Counted from the stretch's first letter, positions 1 through 10,314 are shown. The stretch: 64,000 nucleotides of DNA from Oerskovia merdavium (GCF_014836755.1 NZ_JACSQF010000012.1:87753-151752), one strand, 5' to 3'. Notes: generated by a model not told the origin, from the letters alone. Numbers and translations are program-made.

Positions 1-3000
1 ACATTTGTTGACCTCCTTAGTCGTGTACGCACCTCCTCAGATCCATCCATGCACCTGGACTACATGCCAGCGCGAGGGCGAGCGCAGGAGAGCCATGGTT
101 TCGCTGACCAGATTCTCGGTGGGCACGTGCTCCAGGAGATGGGGGCTGGCGACTGGATTCCGGATGCTACCGGGGACCTGAAGAACGGCCTCGACCTCAA
201 GCCCCTAGACCTCGGGATCCGGTTTGACGACTCGATTCACGAGCAGTGGCAGGAGTCAGAGAACACCGGCTCCGACGTGCCGCACTGGCGTTGCTACGCA
301 TCGGCTACGCGGACCGCACGCCTCCGGGACCTCCTCCTTGTCGCCCAGGATCCAGCCGAACTGGACCCGAGCGAGCGTGACCAAAAGCGCACGCTCGAGC
401 GCATGGTGACGCGCGGTGTCCTGTCGTGGCTTCGCGAGTGGGCCGAAGGAACAGACCCAGTACCGGCAGCCCGAGCCCTCGATGTCGTGATCAAGCATCC
501 ACGAGTTGAGGGCATCAACTCGGCAAAGGTCATACCGACCTCGGCAGGCATGCGGTCACTTGAGGACAATAAAGTCGTCTTTCTTCACGGCGAGGACGGG
601 CTTGCGATCGAGGACTCCGCGTTCGTCGATCCTCGATTCCTCGCCGAGCCGGACGTCGAGAAGACCTTGCGGGGTCGCGGGTTTCGTGACCTTGACCCGC
701 TAGCCATCCTCGGAGCCCGGCTCGCCAAACTTTCAGCGGCGCCCACCGACGACGAACTACTGCAGCTGTGGGATGCGGCGCTCTCGGTTTCCGCCCGCGA
801 CGCGGCGAAACTCATGGGCAAGTCAACTGCGTCAATCAAAGTGCCGACTACCAATGGTGGTTGGGCTTGGCCGCAGCACGTGTTTGACCTCGACATCTCG
901 CTCGGTGAGCAGTTCGCAGCGCGCCAGCTAGACCGGAGCCGCTGCCTGCCGGATGTGGCGCACGAGCTTGGGGTCGTACGTAGTCCGGTAAGGGAGTACT
1001 CAATCGATGACGAGCCTGCGGCAGACGACTACGTCACTGCGGTCCTGGCCAGCTTGAACGGCAAGCTCGGTCCTGGGGAGAGGCCGATCGAGCGAGTCGA
1101 AATCACGCCGGGCCTCGGCCCGGGACCGTTCTCCCTGTTAAGGATGCTTCGTGACGGTGGCGCCTCTCCGCAGGTTCGCGAGGCGTGGACGACTCAGCTG
1201 CTTGCTACGGAGCAATGTGACTGGGTCTGCGAGGACTTGGAGACAGGCCGGACCTACGGCGTGCTGTCGCCTGTCCGCTGGGCCGTCGACGAGGCGGGGC
1301 TTCTCAACTCATCGAAGGGGTACCGGGCACCCGGGGACGTCGTCGCCCCGTCGCTTCTCAAGTTCGGTGGACTCCTGCCGCTGTTCAAGGGGCCGCGCCA
1401 CGTCGTTGACGCACTCGGGCTCCCGGACGAACTTGAGGCCGTGCCAGCCCGGGTCCTGAAGGAAATGCTCCAAGGGGACCTTTTCCCGAACGTCGACAAC
1501 GCCGTCCTCGTGGACTTCGTGCTCACCGCTACGAGGCTCGGCCTGCACGGTGGGCGACCAACGACGATCCCCGCCCGTGTAAACCGCGTGGTCGAGCCTT
1601 GCGCGCCGTCGAGCGTCTACCTCGGGACCACCGACGAGCAGGAGGAATTCCTGCGCAACCGGTCCAGGCCGTACCTGCGAGTGGAACCCGGACTGGTGTC
1701 CGAGATCGTCGAGACCGTCGGGTGCCGTCGGTTCGAGGACAGCTTCTCCTTTTCGATGGTCATCGAGGGCCAGCAGGATTCCCAGAGAATCCTGGACGTC
1801 TACACCGGACTTCGCGACGTGGGAGGAATACGACTCGGTTCGGCGAAGGTCGCGCGAGCCCTGGAGATCGCCAAGCGGGTCACCACCGAGGATGGCGTCG
1901 AAGACCAGCCTCTCGACTCATACCTCGACGGTCAGGACCTCATCGTGCGAAGCGACGCCGACGAGCGTTGGACGCTGAGGTTCATCAACGAGGCATTCGA
2001 CCTTCGCCTCGACAACGTCCAGCTTGTCGCTGTCCTCGCGGCAGGCCTGGACCACCGACTCGAGCTCGTTCGTCAGCAGGCGCAGTCGATCGAGTCCGAC
2101 GCCGAGCGGCTCGACCACTACATCGGCCCAGACGACCTGCGCGAGGCGCTGCCAACCGGACTGTGGAGCGCCCTTGAGGCGCAAGGTCTGGTGGACGACG
2201 ACACGTCCGTGGCCGAACTCTTCCTCACCGTCTATGGCTCGGACGCGCTGCGAATTCTCGCTGATCGGTTCCGTGGGGAGGGCTTCCGCGATGTTCCGGA
2301 GAAATGGGCGGGACTGCCAGCCGCGATTACATGGGTGCGCAAGATGGGCTTCGGCCCCGAGTATGCCGGTCAGCGGAACCGGCCGAGGCCCGAGGAGTTC
2401 GTCGTCTCTGGAGCGGTTCGCCTCAACAAGCTCCACACTTACCAAAAGAAGATCAGCGAAGACCTCCGCACTGTTCTGACCCAGCCCTCGGCAGACGGTC
2501 CCGCGCAGAAGGCGATGGTTGAGCTGCCGACGGGGGCTGGCAAGACGCGCGTGGCCACTGAGACGATTCTCAAGTTGTTCGTTGACGAGGTGCTCTTCGG
2601 GACGGTTCTCTGGATCGCACAGTCAGAGGAACTCTGCGAGCAGGCGGTTCAGACGTTCCAGACGGTTTGGCGGTACCTCGGCGACGAACGTCCGCTAACG
2701 ATCGGGCGTCTGTGGGGCTCGAACACCGTCCATGTACCAGACACCGAGCTTTCCGTCGTCGTGGCGACCGACGCGCAGATCGAAAAACTCATCGGGCGCG
2801 CCGACTATGAATGGCTCAGCGAGCCTGCGGTGGTCTTCATCGATGAGGCGCATCGGGCAGGTTCTAAGCGGTACACGGACATCCTTCGGTGGCTCGGCGT
2901 CGACGGTCGAAACTGGGATCGCCCACTCGTTGGGCTTTCAGCAACTCCGTTCAAGGGACGGGCGGGCGATCACAGCGGGACCAAGGAACTTGCCGCGAGG

Positions 3001-3663
3001 TTCGGCGCGAACCGCCTGGCCTTACCGTATGAGGACCCGTACGGAGAGCTTGTGAAGCTCGGCGTGCTGGCACGTGTCAGGCACGTGGTCTTGCCGTCTG
3101 GCGTCGACGTGGAGCGGGATGTGGAACTCACCGCGTCCGAGCGCAGTAGCATCCAAGGCAAGCTCATCGACCGCAACGTTTTCGAAAAGCTGGGGCGCAA
3201 CGAGGTGCGGATGCAGGTACTCGTTGACCACATCCTCAAGACGCTGGAGGAGCATCCGGACTGGCCGATCCTCGTCTTCACGCCGAGCGTGCTCTCCGCG
3301 CAAGTGCTCTCGGCGTCTCTTCGGTACAGCGATGTGGCCGCCGAGTCGGTGAGCGGACAGACTGGGCGACAGCAGCGACGAAAGGTCATCAAGCAGTTCC
3401 AGAAGGGCGAGATCCGGGTTCTTACCAACTGTGACCTTCTTGTCCAGGGCTTTGATGCCCCGGGTGTCCGTGCCCTGTATATCGCCCGCCCTACTTTCAG
3501 TCCTGGGGCCTACATTCAGATGGCAGGTCGCGGGCTGCGAGGCAAGGAGAACGGCGGCAAGGAGGAGTGCCTCATTGTCGATGTCGCTGACAACTGGGGG
3601 GCGATGAACGACTTCCTCGGATATCACGACTACGAGGAGCTTTGGAAGGAGCAGCGCGGATGA
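1..3663 (+). CDS. DEAH-box SF2 helicase, large, probably 5'-truncated by window edge
   Basis: Likely a DNA-translocating ATPase of an antiphage system. The frame is open from base 1; the first ATG in the window is at 49 (1204 codons to the stop), but the 16 preceding codons also read like protein, so the real start may lie outside. Counted from the ATG, the C-terminal third is a ResIII-type SF2 helicase: Walker A LPTGAGKT near residue 827, DEAH near 932, SATPF, and motif VI QMAGRGLRG near 1157. The first 800 residues match no domain I can name; phrases such as VIPTSAGMRSLEDNKVVFL recall the middle of large sacsin/HATPase-type defence proteins, which is inference only. The stop overlaps the next start (ATGA), so it is translationally coupled to the NERD helicase. 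Base composition looks less GC-rich than the DNA after 14.6 kb. Confidence 0.8.
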   Translation, partial: TFVDLLSRVRTSSDPSMHLDYMPARGRAQESHGFADQILGGHVLQEMGAGDWIPDATGDLKNGLDLKPLDLGIRFDDSIHEQWQESENTGSDVPHWRCYASATRTARLRDLLLVAQDPAELDPSERDQKRTLERMVTRGVLSWLREWAEGTDPVPAARALDVVIKHPRVEGINSAKVIPTSAGMRSLEDNKVVFLHGEDGLAIEDSAFVDPRFLAEPDVEKTLRGRGFRDLDPLAILGARLAKLSAAPTDDELLQLWDAALSVSARDAAKLMGKSTASIKVPTTNGGWAWPQHVFDLDISLGEQFAARQLDRSRCLPDVAHELGVVRSPVREYSIDDEPAADDYVTAVLASLNGKLGPGERPIERVEITPGLGPGPFSLLRMLRDGGASPQVREAWTTQLLATEQCDWVCEDLETGRTYGVLSPVRWAVDEAGLLNSSKGYRAPGDVVAPSLLKFGGLLPLFKGPRHVVDALGLPDELEAVPARVLKEMLQGDLFPNVDNAVLVDFVLTATRLGLHGGRPTTIPARVNRVVEPCAPSSVYLGTTDEQEEFLRNRSRPYLRVEPGLVSEIVETVGCRRFEDSFSFSMVIEGQQDSQRILDVYTGLRDVGGIRLGSAKVARALEIAKRVTTEDGVEDQPLDSYLDGQDLIVRSDADERWTLRFINEAFDLRLDNVQLVAVLAAGLDHRLELVRQQAQSIESDAERLDHYIGPDDLREALPTGLWSALEAQGLVDDDTSVAELFLTVYGSDALRILADRFRGEGFRDVPEKWAGLPAAITWVRKMGFGPEYAGQRNRPRPEEFVVSGAVRLNKLHTYQKKISEDLRTVLTQPSADGPAQKAMVELPTGAGKTRVATETILKLFVDEVLFGTVLWIAQSEELCEQAVQTFQTVWRYLGDERPLTIGRLWGSNTVHVPDTELSVVVATDAQIEKLIGRADYEWLSEPAVVFIDEAHRAGSKRYTDILRWLGVDGRNWDRPLVGLSATPFKGRAGDHSGTKELAARFGANRLALPYEDPYGELVKLGVLARVRHVVLPSGVDVERDVELTASERSSIQGKLIDRNVFEKLGRNEVRMQVLVDHILKTLEEHPDWPILVFTPSVLSAQVLSASLRYSDVAAESVSGQTGRQQRRKVIKQFQKGEIRVLTNCDLLVQGFDAPGVRALYIARPTFSPGAYIQMAGRGLRGKENGGKEECLIVDVADNWGAMNDFLGYHDYEELWKEQRG

Positions 3664-5177
3664 TCCTAGTACCGTCGCTCGCCGACATCGAGAAGTCCTC
3701 GCGCAGCGAGGCCGAGCGCCGGGTAGCCCGCCTGCTCCAGGGCGTCGACGCAGGCCCGGATGCAGTGGCCTTCTATTCGGTCGGATTGCGCTCTCACGCG
3801 TACAAGCAGCAGGCCGAGGCCGACTTCGTGATCCTCTGGAGGGGCACGGTCGTCATCGTCGAGGTCAAGGGCGGGGGTGTCCGCAGGCATGACGGGACCT
3901 GGTACAGCGTGGACCGCCGAGGCGACTGGCACAAGCTGGCTACTTCTCCGATGGAACAGGCGCGATCTGCTGCCTACGCGCTTCGAGACATCCTCAAGGA
4001 GCAGGGAGTCGAGTGGTACGGGCACGAGGCCGTCGTCGTGACGCCAGACATCGACGCGCCGCCCAGTTCTGTTGACTGGAAACCCACGCACTGGCTTGCG
4101 CGTGCGGAGATGACGGCGGCGGCGCTGACCTTTGCGCTCGACGCTGTCGTCGCGGGTGCGCGTCAGGCGCCAATGGGCCAGAAGGTCGCCCGGATGGACG
4201 AGCTTCGTGCGCAGCTCTTCGGTGAGTTCACCCGGATGCCGGTCATAGACGCTCAGCGCGGAGCCGTCATCGAGGAGCAGAACAGGGCCACAGCCGGGCA
4301 GGCCCGCGTTCTCGCTGCACTTGCGCGAAACAAGCGCGTACTTGTCTACGGCGGAGCGGGTACCGGAAAATCGTTGGTGCTTGTCGAGGCAGCAAAGCAG
4401 GAGGCGGAGCAAGGGAGTTCGGTTCTTGTGACCTTCCGGTCACCGGCGCTCGCGCAGTACTTCGCGCCACATCTCATCGATCGCGCCGTTGACGTCATCC
4501 CATTTGGCGATCTCGACGGGATCGGCCGCTACGACGTCGTGCTCGTGGACGAAGCACAGGACATGATGACCGCCGACGCGATGGACCGGCTTGACGCCGT
4601 TATCGCCGGTGGCCGAGCGTCGGGACGCTGGCGGATGTTCCTTGACCCCAACAACCAGGCTCACGTCGACGGGGTATACGACGACGAAGTCGCGGACTTG
4701 ATCACGGACGAGGCGATCACCGTCGACCTGTCGCTCAACGTACGCAACACACGTGCGATCGTCCATGTTGTACAGGAGTACCTCGGTGCCGATGTCGGCG
4801 ACCCTGGTGTTGTCCACGGTGAGCGAGTGCAATGGCACGTCACCATGGATTCGGTCTCCGTCACCGATGGGCTGAAAGTAGCCGCAGAGCTTGTGGCCGA
4901 CGGTGTGCGATGCACTGACATCTGGGTGATCGACCCGCGTTCCGTCGAGGCTCCTACTACCTTCAGCAGCGCCGTCGTGACGAGCCCGCGATTCGCGAAG
5001 GGGCTCGAGGCAGAGCATGTCATCGTGTGCGGTTTGCCTGAGGCACTCGACGCCGCAGGGACCGCGGCCTTCTACGTCGCGGTAACGCGGGCACGGGTTT
5101 CGCTACACGTCGTGCTCTCCAAGAACGACAAGCGCGAACTCCAGCAGTTCGTGCGGCAACGGATGACGAACAAATGA
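3660..5177 (+). CDS. NERD-domain SF1 helicase
   Basis: A nuclease-related (NERD) domain fused to a UvrD/Rep-like ATPase, 505 residues. The NERD part is at about 20-130, with ADFVIL and VEVKGG (near 66-72), the acidic and lysine positions of the restriction-endonuclease-like fold. The ATPase has Walker A GGAGTGKS near 231, Walker B VLVDEAQD near 294, and a C-terminal YVAVTRAR helicase signature near 472. The start at 3660 is the ATG of an ATGA overlap with the upstream helicase; the stop overlaps the DrmA-like start in the same way. The spacing says all three are made together. A processing or DNA-resection role beside DrmA/DrmB is inferred; it is not one of the core DISARM proteins I know. 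A similar protein lies at 24914-26587. Confidence 0.85.
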   Translation: MILVPSLADIEKSSRSEAERRVARLLQGVDAGPDAVAFYSVGLRSHAYKQQAEADFVILWRGTVVIVEVKGGGVRRHDGTWYSVDRRGDWHKLATSPMEQARSAAYALRDILKEQGVEWYGHEAVVVTPDIDAPPSSVDWKPTHWLARAEMTAAALTFALDAVVAGARQAPMGQKVARMDELRAQLFGEFTRMPVIDAQRGAVIEEQNRATAGQARVLAALARNKRVLVYGGAGTGKSLVLVEAAKQEAEQGSSVLVTFRSPALAQYFAPHLIDRAVDVIPFGDLDGIGRYDVVLVDEAQDMMTADAMDRLDAVIAGGRASGRWRMFLDPNNQAHVDGVYDDEVADLITDEAITVDLSLNVRNTRAIVHVVQEYLGADVGDPGVVHGERVQWHVTMDSVSVTDGLKVAAELVADGVRCTDIWVIDPRSVEAPTTFSSAVVTSPRFAKGLEAEHVIVCGLPEALDAAGTAAFYVAVTRARVSLHVVLSKNDKRELQQFVRQRMTNK

Positions 5178-8100
5178 CCCTGACCCACGCCCAGCAACTG
5201 GTGCTCGACCATCTGAAGTCGGCCTACGTCGGCCCGGACCGCGGGGAGCACGAAGTAGTCCTTAATCCGCCGAACAGGCAGTACGCCGTCGGAATGCTCT
5301 TCCCGCTCGACGCCTCACCGGCGCCCGACGACGGCACTGGCGAACCGGAGAGCGACGAGGCCGATGTCGACGGCATGACTGCGTTCATCGGCGAAGTCGA
5401 GGAGACGGGTGCTGCCGTACCGATCGCGGAGGACTGGCGACCATCGTCCGCGGCGATCTCGTTCATCACGGACGGAGACGCGGTCATCTGCAACGTCGGG
5501 GGGGCGACATACACCGTCGTCGAAGGCGATGGTCCGCCGAGCTGGCGCCGTTCGCCTTTCGCCATCGATGAGCTCGAGCTCACTCCCGAACGTCGCGTCC
5601 ACGAGCAGACCATCGGCGGCGTCCCGTTCGAGATCGGATCACGCTGGCGCAAGTTCGGTGATGCGCAGCTCGTCACCGTTCACCTGCGTGTGCTCACTAC
5701 CGCAACCGGCGACGACCGGCTCGATGCGACAAACATGCTGTACCAGGTCTCACTGACCATTTCGCCGACCAAGACCGGGACGATCCGTGAGTACGACACC
5801 CGTCGAGCGTTCGACGTCGACGAGGAATCGGCGGAGATCCGCCTGCGCTTCAGGAACCGCAAGGTATATGCCGTCGGACACGGAATGGCAGCGGATTGGA
5901 CGACTTTGGACGGGAGGTGCACGCAGGTGCGTCTCGAACCGGTCCCGCACTTCGTCGTCCCCGACGTCGAGACGACCGGCTTCAAGGAGGGGACTGCTGA
6001 GGCCGACGCGCTGCGTCTTGACCACCTGGCGACACTGGACGCGTACCCCGATGACGTGCTCGCCTCCCTCAGAGCTTTCGTGAGGGCGTTCGGGGCGTGG
6101 GTCGCGGAGCAAGTACCCCGGACCGCCACCTTCGAGACGGATCGGGTGGTGGCGCAGCGCATCGTCGAGCGTTCGGAGGTAGCGCTGAAACGCATGGACC
6201 ATTCGGTTGAGCTGCTTGGCGCAGAGGAGGGTGGCGAGCTGCGGACCGCCTTCTCTCTCGCGATGGCAGCGATGCGACTCCAGATGCGGCAAGCATCGAT
6301 CAACCGAGGTGGCGAGACCGCGGAACCGAAGTGGCGCCCCTTCCAGCTCGGTTTCCTCCTGGTTTCGCTCGCTTCCACGGTTGACGAATCCCACCAAGAA
6401 CGAGGACTCGTTGACCTGATCTGGTTCCCGACGGGCGGTGGTAAGACTGAGGCTTACCTCGGCCTCGCTGCCATCGAGATCTTTCGACGTCGACTGACCG
6501 ACGGACCCACTGGCGGCGGAACGGCGGTCCTGACGCGATACACCCTACGCCTGCTGACCTCCCAGCAGTTCCAGCGTGCCGCGTCGCTGATTTGCGCGAT
6601 GGAGCTACTGCGCCGAACAGACGGGATCGGTGACCCACGCGCCAGGGATATGGCGCCGTTCTCGATCGGGCTGTGGGTCGGCAACGAGGTGACGCCTGGC
6701 ACCCGGCGCGATGCCAAGGCTGCGCTCGAACGCCTGCACAAGGCTGCCCGCCCGGATGAAGCGAACCAGTTCCAGATCGAAAGCTGCCCGTGGTGTGCGA
6801 CGCCGCTCCTACCCGGCATCCGCTCGTCTCTGCTGAGCAAGTACGGCGTCCGGATGGTCGGGCGGGACGTCGTCATCCATTGCGTCAACCTTTCGTGCGA
6901 TTTTACCCACGAAATTCCCGTGTGTGTCGTCGACGAGGTGCTTTATGAGACTCCGCCTACGGTCCTGCTCGCGACCGTCGACAAATTCGCGCGCCTACAG
7001 TTTCGCCCTGAGGCCGGCCGTCTCCTTGGGCTCAACACACCATTCCGCCAGCCGTCGATGATCATCCAGGACGAGCTGCACCTACTTTCAGGGCCCCTTG
7101 GGACCACCGTCGCCGTGTTCGACGCCGTTATTCAGATGCTGCTGGCCGCAAATGGGTCGACGCCGAAGATCATCGCGTCCACTGCGACGATCCGTGCGTC
7201 GGACGAGCAGGTGCAGGGGCTGTATGGACGACCAGTTGCTCTCTATCCGCCGTCAGGTCTCGACGGCGACAAGACCTTTTTCTCTCGCCCCGTCACAACC
7301 GGCGAGGGGCGCCTCTATCTGGGCCTCATGCCACAGGCGTTGTCTCAGATGTCCGCGACGGTGTCCGCGTCGGCACCGCTGATCGAGATTCCGCAGATCC
7401 TCCGGAAGCACTCGGACAGCGGGACGAACCTCGATGCCTACTGGACCATGGTCATGTACCACAACAGCCTCCGTGAGTTGGGGCGCACAGGCACCCTCGT
7501 GGTAGATGACGTGAATGCGCGCCTCGAACCTCGTGCCGATCGACTCGGCCACGAGCTCCGCACAGTCCGTGCCGGGCGCGTACTGGAGCTGACGAGCAGG
7601 CGTGGTCCGGAGGAACTACCTAACGATCTACGCGAGTTGCGCAGAAGTGCCGACGAGTCGGACCAGGCCGTCGATGTCGTGCTCTCGTCAAACATGCTCT
7701 CGGTCGGGATCGACATCCCTCGCCTCGCATTGATGCTCATGGTGGGCCAGCCCAAGACCACATCGGAGTACATCCAGGCGACCAGTCGCGTCGGACGAGG
7801 CGCGGTGCGCGGCGTCGTGACCACGTTGTTCCGTTCCAACCGAGCGCGCGACCGATCCCACTTCGAGACGTTCCGCGGATACCACGAGGCCCTGTACCGA
7901 AGCGTCGAACCGACGAGTGTTACGCCGTGGTCGCTCGCATCCCGCGAGCGATCCCTCGCTGGTGCCCTCGTGGTGCTGGTGCGACACCTTGGAACGGGGC
8001 TGGCCGCCAACAACTCCGCCAAGGACCTCGACCTCAACAACCCGATGCAGCGATCCTCGATTGACACACTCGTTGACCGGTTCCTCGAGCTCGTCGACCG

Positions 8101-8368
8101 GGCTGACGACATCGAAACAACGGATACCCGAGAACGCATCGGAGCCCTGCTCAATCAGTGGGACCGCCGCGCGCGAGACCTCCGAGCTGCTGGCGTGGAG
8201 CTGCTGTACGACCGTGTCAAGGCTGACGACATGGCATTGTTCAAGCGGTTCGGGCAGTCCGGGGAAGGCTGGCTTGTCGCCGACTCCATGCGATCGGTCG
8301 AACCCAACGTCGTCGTAGATGTCCGCGAACCATTCGAGGAGGGGTCCAGTGCAGCGGATCAAGCATGA
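5174..8368 (+). CDS. drmA: DISARM-type helicase DrmA
   Basis: Large SF2-like helicase, 1064 residues. Walker A is FPTGGGKTE near residue 418. The motif II region is DELHLL near 633 in place of DExH. STAT follows near 668, and a C-terminal helicase block SNMLSVGIDIPRL...QATSRVGR spans about 838-875. A C2-C2 zinc-ribbon-like pair (CPWC ... CVNLSC) lies at about 538-576, between motifs I and II. This layout, with a DUF1998 partner directly downstream, is that of DrmA, which works with DrmB on incoming DNA in DISARM. The ATG at 5174 overlaps the previous stop (ATGA). The end overlaps the likely GTG start of the next gene by 20 bases. Assignment to DrmA rests on motif layout and neighbour, not on a database search. 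Confidence 0.8.
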   Translation: MTLTHAQQLVLDHLKSAYVGPDRGEHEVVLNPPNRQYAVGMLFPLDASPAPDDGTGEPESDEADVDGMTAFIGEVEETGAAVPIAEDWRPSSAAISFITDGDAVICNVGGATYTVVEGDGPPSWRRSPFAIDELELTPERRVHEQTIGGVPFEIGSRWRKFGDAQLVTVHLRVLTTATGDDRLDATNMLYQVSLTISPTKTGTIREYDTRRAFDVDEESAEIRLRFRNRKVYAVGHGMAADWTTLDGRCTQVRLEPVPHFVVPDVETTGFKEGTAEADALRLDHLATLDAYPDDVLASLRAFVRAFGAWVAEQVPRTATFETDRVVAQRIVERSEVALKRMDHSVELLGAEEGGELRTAFSLAMAAMRLQMRQASINRGGETAEPKWRPFQLGFLLVSLASTVDESHQERGLVDLIWFPTGGGKTEAYLGLAAIEIFRRRLTDGPTGGGTAVLTRYTLRLLTSQQFQRAASLICAMELLRRTDGIGDPRARDMAPFSIGLWVGNEVTPGTRRDAKAALERLHKAARPDEANQFQIESCPWCATPLLPGIRSSLLSKYGVRMVGRDVVIHCVNLSCDFTHEIPVCVVDEVLYETPPTVLLATVDKFARLQFRPEAGRLLGLNTPFRQPSMIIQDELHLLSGPLGTTVAVFDAVIQMLLAANGSTPKIIASTATIRASDEQVQGLYGRPVALYPPSGLDGDKTFFSRPVTTGEGRLYLGLMPQALSQMSATVSASAPLIEIPQILRKHSDSGTNLDAYWTMVMYHNSLRELGRTGTLVVDDVNARLEPRADRLGHELRTVRAGRVLELTSRRGPEELPNDLRELRRSADESDQAVDVVLSSNMLSVGIDIPRLALMLMVGQPKTTSEYIQATSRVGRGAVRGVVTTLFRSNRARDRSHFETFRGYHEALYRSVEPTSVTPWSLASRERSLAGALVVLVRHLGTGLAANNSAKDLDLNNPMQRSSIDTLVDRFLELVDRADDIETTDTRERIGALLNQWDRRARDLRAAGVELLYDRVKADDMALFKRFGQSGEGWLVADSMRSVEPNVVVDVREPFEEGSSAADQA

Positions 8369-10181
8369 CTTGCGACTATCGGAGACTGTCTCGCCGTTTG
8401 GTGTCGGCGCGGTCGTCGATATCCGTGGCGAGTCGCTGATTGCACCAGACACCTCGTGGTGGGACAAGCGCTACGCGCCAGAGATCCACTGCGAACGGCT
8501 CGTCGAACGACTTGGCGCCAGTACGCTCCGTGAAGCACCGACACACTCCGGACGTGCAGGTAAGGAGACTGCGGGCCTGACCTATTGGCGCTTCCCCACG
8601 TGGCGGTTCTGCGAGCGCTGCTCGAGACTCTCCCAGCGGACCAGCAAAGACCGGGGTAAATGGACTAACAATTGCGAGTGCGGAGGGATGCTCATCCCAA
8701 TGCGCTATGTCGCCGTGTGTGAGAAGGGAAGCCATCTCCAGGACATCCCCTGGTTCATGTGGGCACACCGCGGACACGACGCGGGCGTTACTGAGTCAGT
8801 ACGACTATGTCGGGCGTACAAGGAATTACGCTTCGTACGCTCGGCGAAGCATGGCGAGGGCCTAAAGTCCCTGCGTGTCGAGTGCGGCGGATGCAAGCGG
8901 TCCCGCCCGATGTCTGATCTGGTCGCCAAGGAAGCCTTCGGCCGTGACGGAATCCGGTGCAAGGGCTTCCAGCCATGGCAGGAACCCCTCTTGACGAACG
9001 TCTGCGAGCATCCGTTGATCGCCGTCCAGCGCGGCGCGACCGGCAACTACATCGCCGAGCGGATCTCTGCGCTCGACATCCCAGAGGAGAAGCCGCAGTC
9101 TGTAGCCCTCGCGGACGCGATCCGCGCCCATGGCGACTTCAGCCGTGTCGTGGCCGACAACGGCGGGCCAAAGACGGAGATCATCGCGGGCTGGATTGCC
9201 GACGAGCTGGGCGTCACGGTCGAAGAGGTGCTCAGTCTCGCCTTGGCCGAGGGGGAACAGCGCAACGATGTCCTCGCGGATCTCAAAGACGGTGAGTGGG
9301 CGGCATTCCTTAAGAAGCTCGCCAAGCCAGGCCGCGACCGAAGCCAAGGCGACTTCATCGTCGATGCCTGGTCCACCGCCGAGGAACCCACTGTCCCGGA
9401 CGCGCTCTCGGCGCGGCTGACAACTGTCGGAAAAGTTCGACGGGTGCGCGAGGTGCGAGCTCTCAAGGGGTTCCGCAGGTACTCCGCCGACGCGGACATG
9501 ATTCACGCTGACCTGTCGACAGAAGGACGACGCAAGCCTACGCTCCCCGCCATTGAGATGTACGGGGAGGGGATCTTCCTCCAGTTCGGCGAAAAGTTCC
9601 TCGCCGATTGGGAGAACCTTGTCGCGGTCCGGGCGCGCGCTGGAATCCTGGTTGACCGCCGGTCAAAGACAGCGTGGGCCCAGCGGCTTGATGTCCCAGA
9701 AGCCCGGTTTGTTGCACTGCACACGCTCGCCCACCTGCTGATCCGGCGTCTGGCGTACGCATCTGGATACTCGTCGGCGTCACTCCAGGAGCGGATCTAC
9801 GCCCACACAGACCGCACGGACCGTATGGCGGGGGTCCTCATCTACACGGCCGCTGGCGACGCACAGGGCACCCTCGGGGGACTCGTTCGACTCGGAGCCC
9901 CCGAGAAGCTAGTTCCACTGCTTCTCGCCGCGCTCGACGACGCCGACGTCTGTTCGAACGATCCCGTCTGCATCGAGAGCGACCGGCAGGGCGCCTCGAG
10001 CTTGAACCTCTCCGCATGCCACGGGTGCACACTGGTCAGCGAGACATCGTGTGAGAGCGCCAACAGGCTTCTCGACCGTCAGCTGGTGCTCGGTGGACGC
10101 GACGTCCCTGGGCTCATGGAGGGCGTGCTCGAGGAGATCCGAGGTCGGAGCACTTTGTCAAACGGACGATGGGATGATTGA
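8349..10181 (+). CDS. drmB: DISARM-type DrmB (DUF1998 protein)
   Basis: Partner of the DrmA-like helicase, about 610 residues. It begins with a conserved LSETVSPFGVGAVVD stretch, carries a cysteine cluster CERC ... CECGG near 87-112, and ends with the DUF1998 four-cysteine signature: CIESD, then ACHGCTLVSETSC near 538-571. The GTG at 8349 is preferred over an in-frame ATG at 8319 because GAGGAGGGG sits a few bases before it; either way it overlaps drmA. A further ATG at 10174 overlaps its stop and opens a 46-codon frame that ends at the insertion sequence, so another gene probably followed before the IS arrived. Confidence 0.82.
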   Translation: MQRIKHDLRLSETVSPFGVGAVVDIRGESLIAPDTSWWDKRYAPEIHCERLVERLGASTLREAPTHSGRAGKETAGLTYWRFPTWRFCERCSRLSQRTSKDRGKWTNNCECGGMLIPMRYVAVCEKGSHLQDIPWFMWAHRGHDAGVTESVRLCRAYKELRFVRSAKHGEGLKSLRVECGGCKRSRPMSDLVAKEAFGRDGIRCKGFQPWQEPLLTNVCEHPLIAVQRGATGNYIAERISALDIPEEKPQSVALADAIRAHGDFSRVVADNGGPKTEIIAGWIADELGVTVEEVLSLALAEGEQRNDVLADLKDGEWAAFLKKLAKPGRDRSQGDFIVDAWSTAEEPTVPDALSARLTTVGKVRRVREVRALKGFRRYSADADMIHADLSTEGRRKPTLPAIEMYGEGIFLQFGEKFLADWENLVAVRARAGILVDRRSKTAWAQRLDVPEARFVALHTLAHLLIRRLAYASGYSSASLQERIYAHTDRTDRMAGVLIYTAAGDAQGTLGGLVRLGAPEKLVPLLLAALDDADVCSNDPVCIESDRQGASSLNLSACHGCTLVSETSCESANRLLDRQLVLGGRDVPGLMEGVLEEIRGRSTLSNGRWDD

Positions 10182-10314
10182 GCAGATTCGGTCGGCTACC
10201 GCCTCTGGATGCTGGTGTCCCGGCGTCGCGCCAACCAACAGCATCGAGAGCGCCCAAGACCCGCCATCTCGTTCCATGTTCGCCGGAGCAAGACGACCCA
10301 CCAGTCCGCGCTAG
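10174..10314 (+). pseudogene. Remnant of a gene following drmB, cut by the IS
   Basis: A 46-codon frame begins with ATG overlapping the drmB stop by eight bases, the coupling style used throughout this operon. After about ten plausible residues (MIEQIRSATAS) it becomes Cys/Pro-rich and stops at a TAG just before the left IS end. In DISARM loci drmC, a phospholipase-D-like nuclease gene, usually lies close to drmB, so this could be its 5' stub. No PLD (HxK) motif is present, so identity is unproven. Confidence 0.35.

Noticed and set aside
10174..10314. Calling this stub drmC
   Set aside because: No HxK phospholipase-D motif and too short; only position suggests it.
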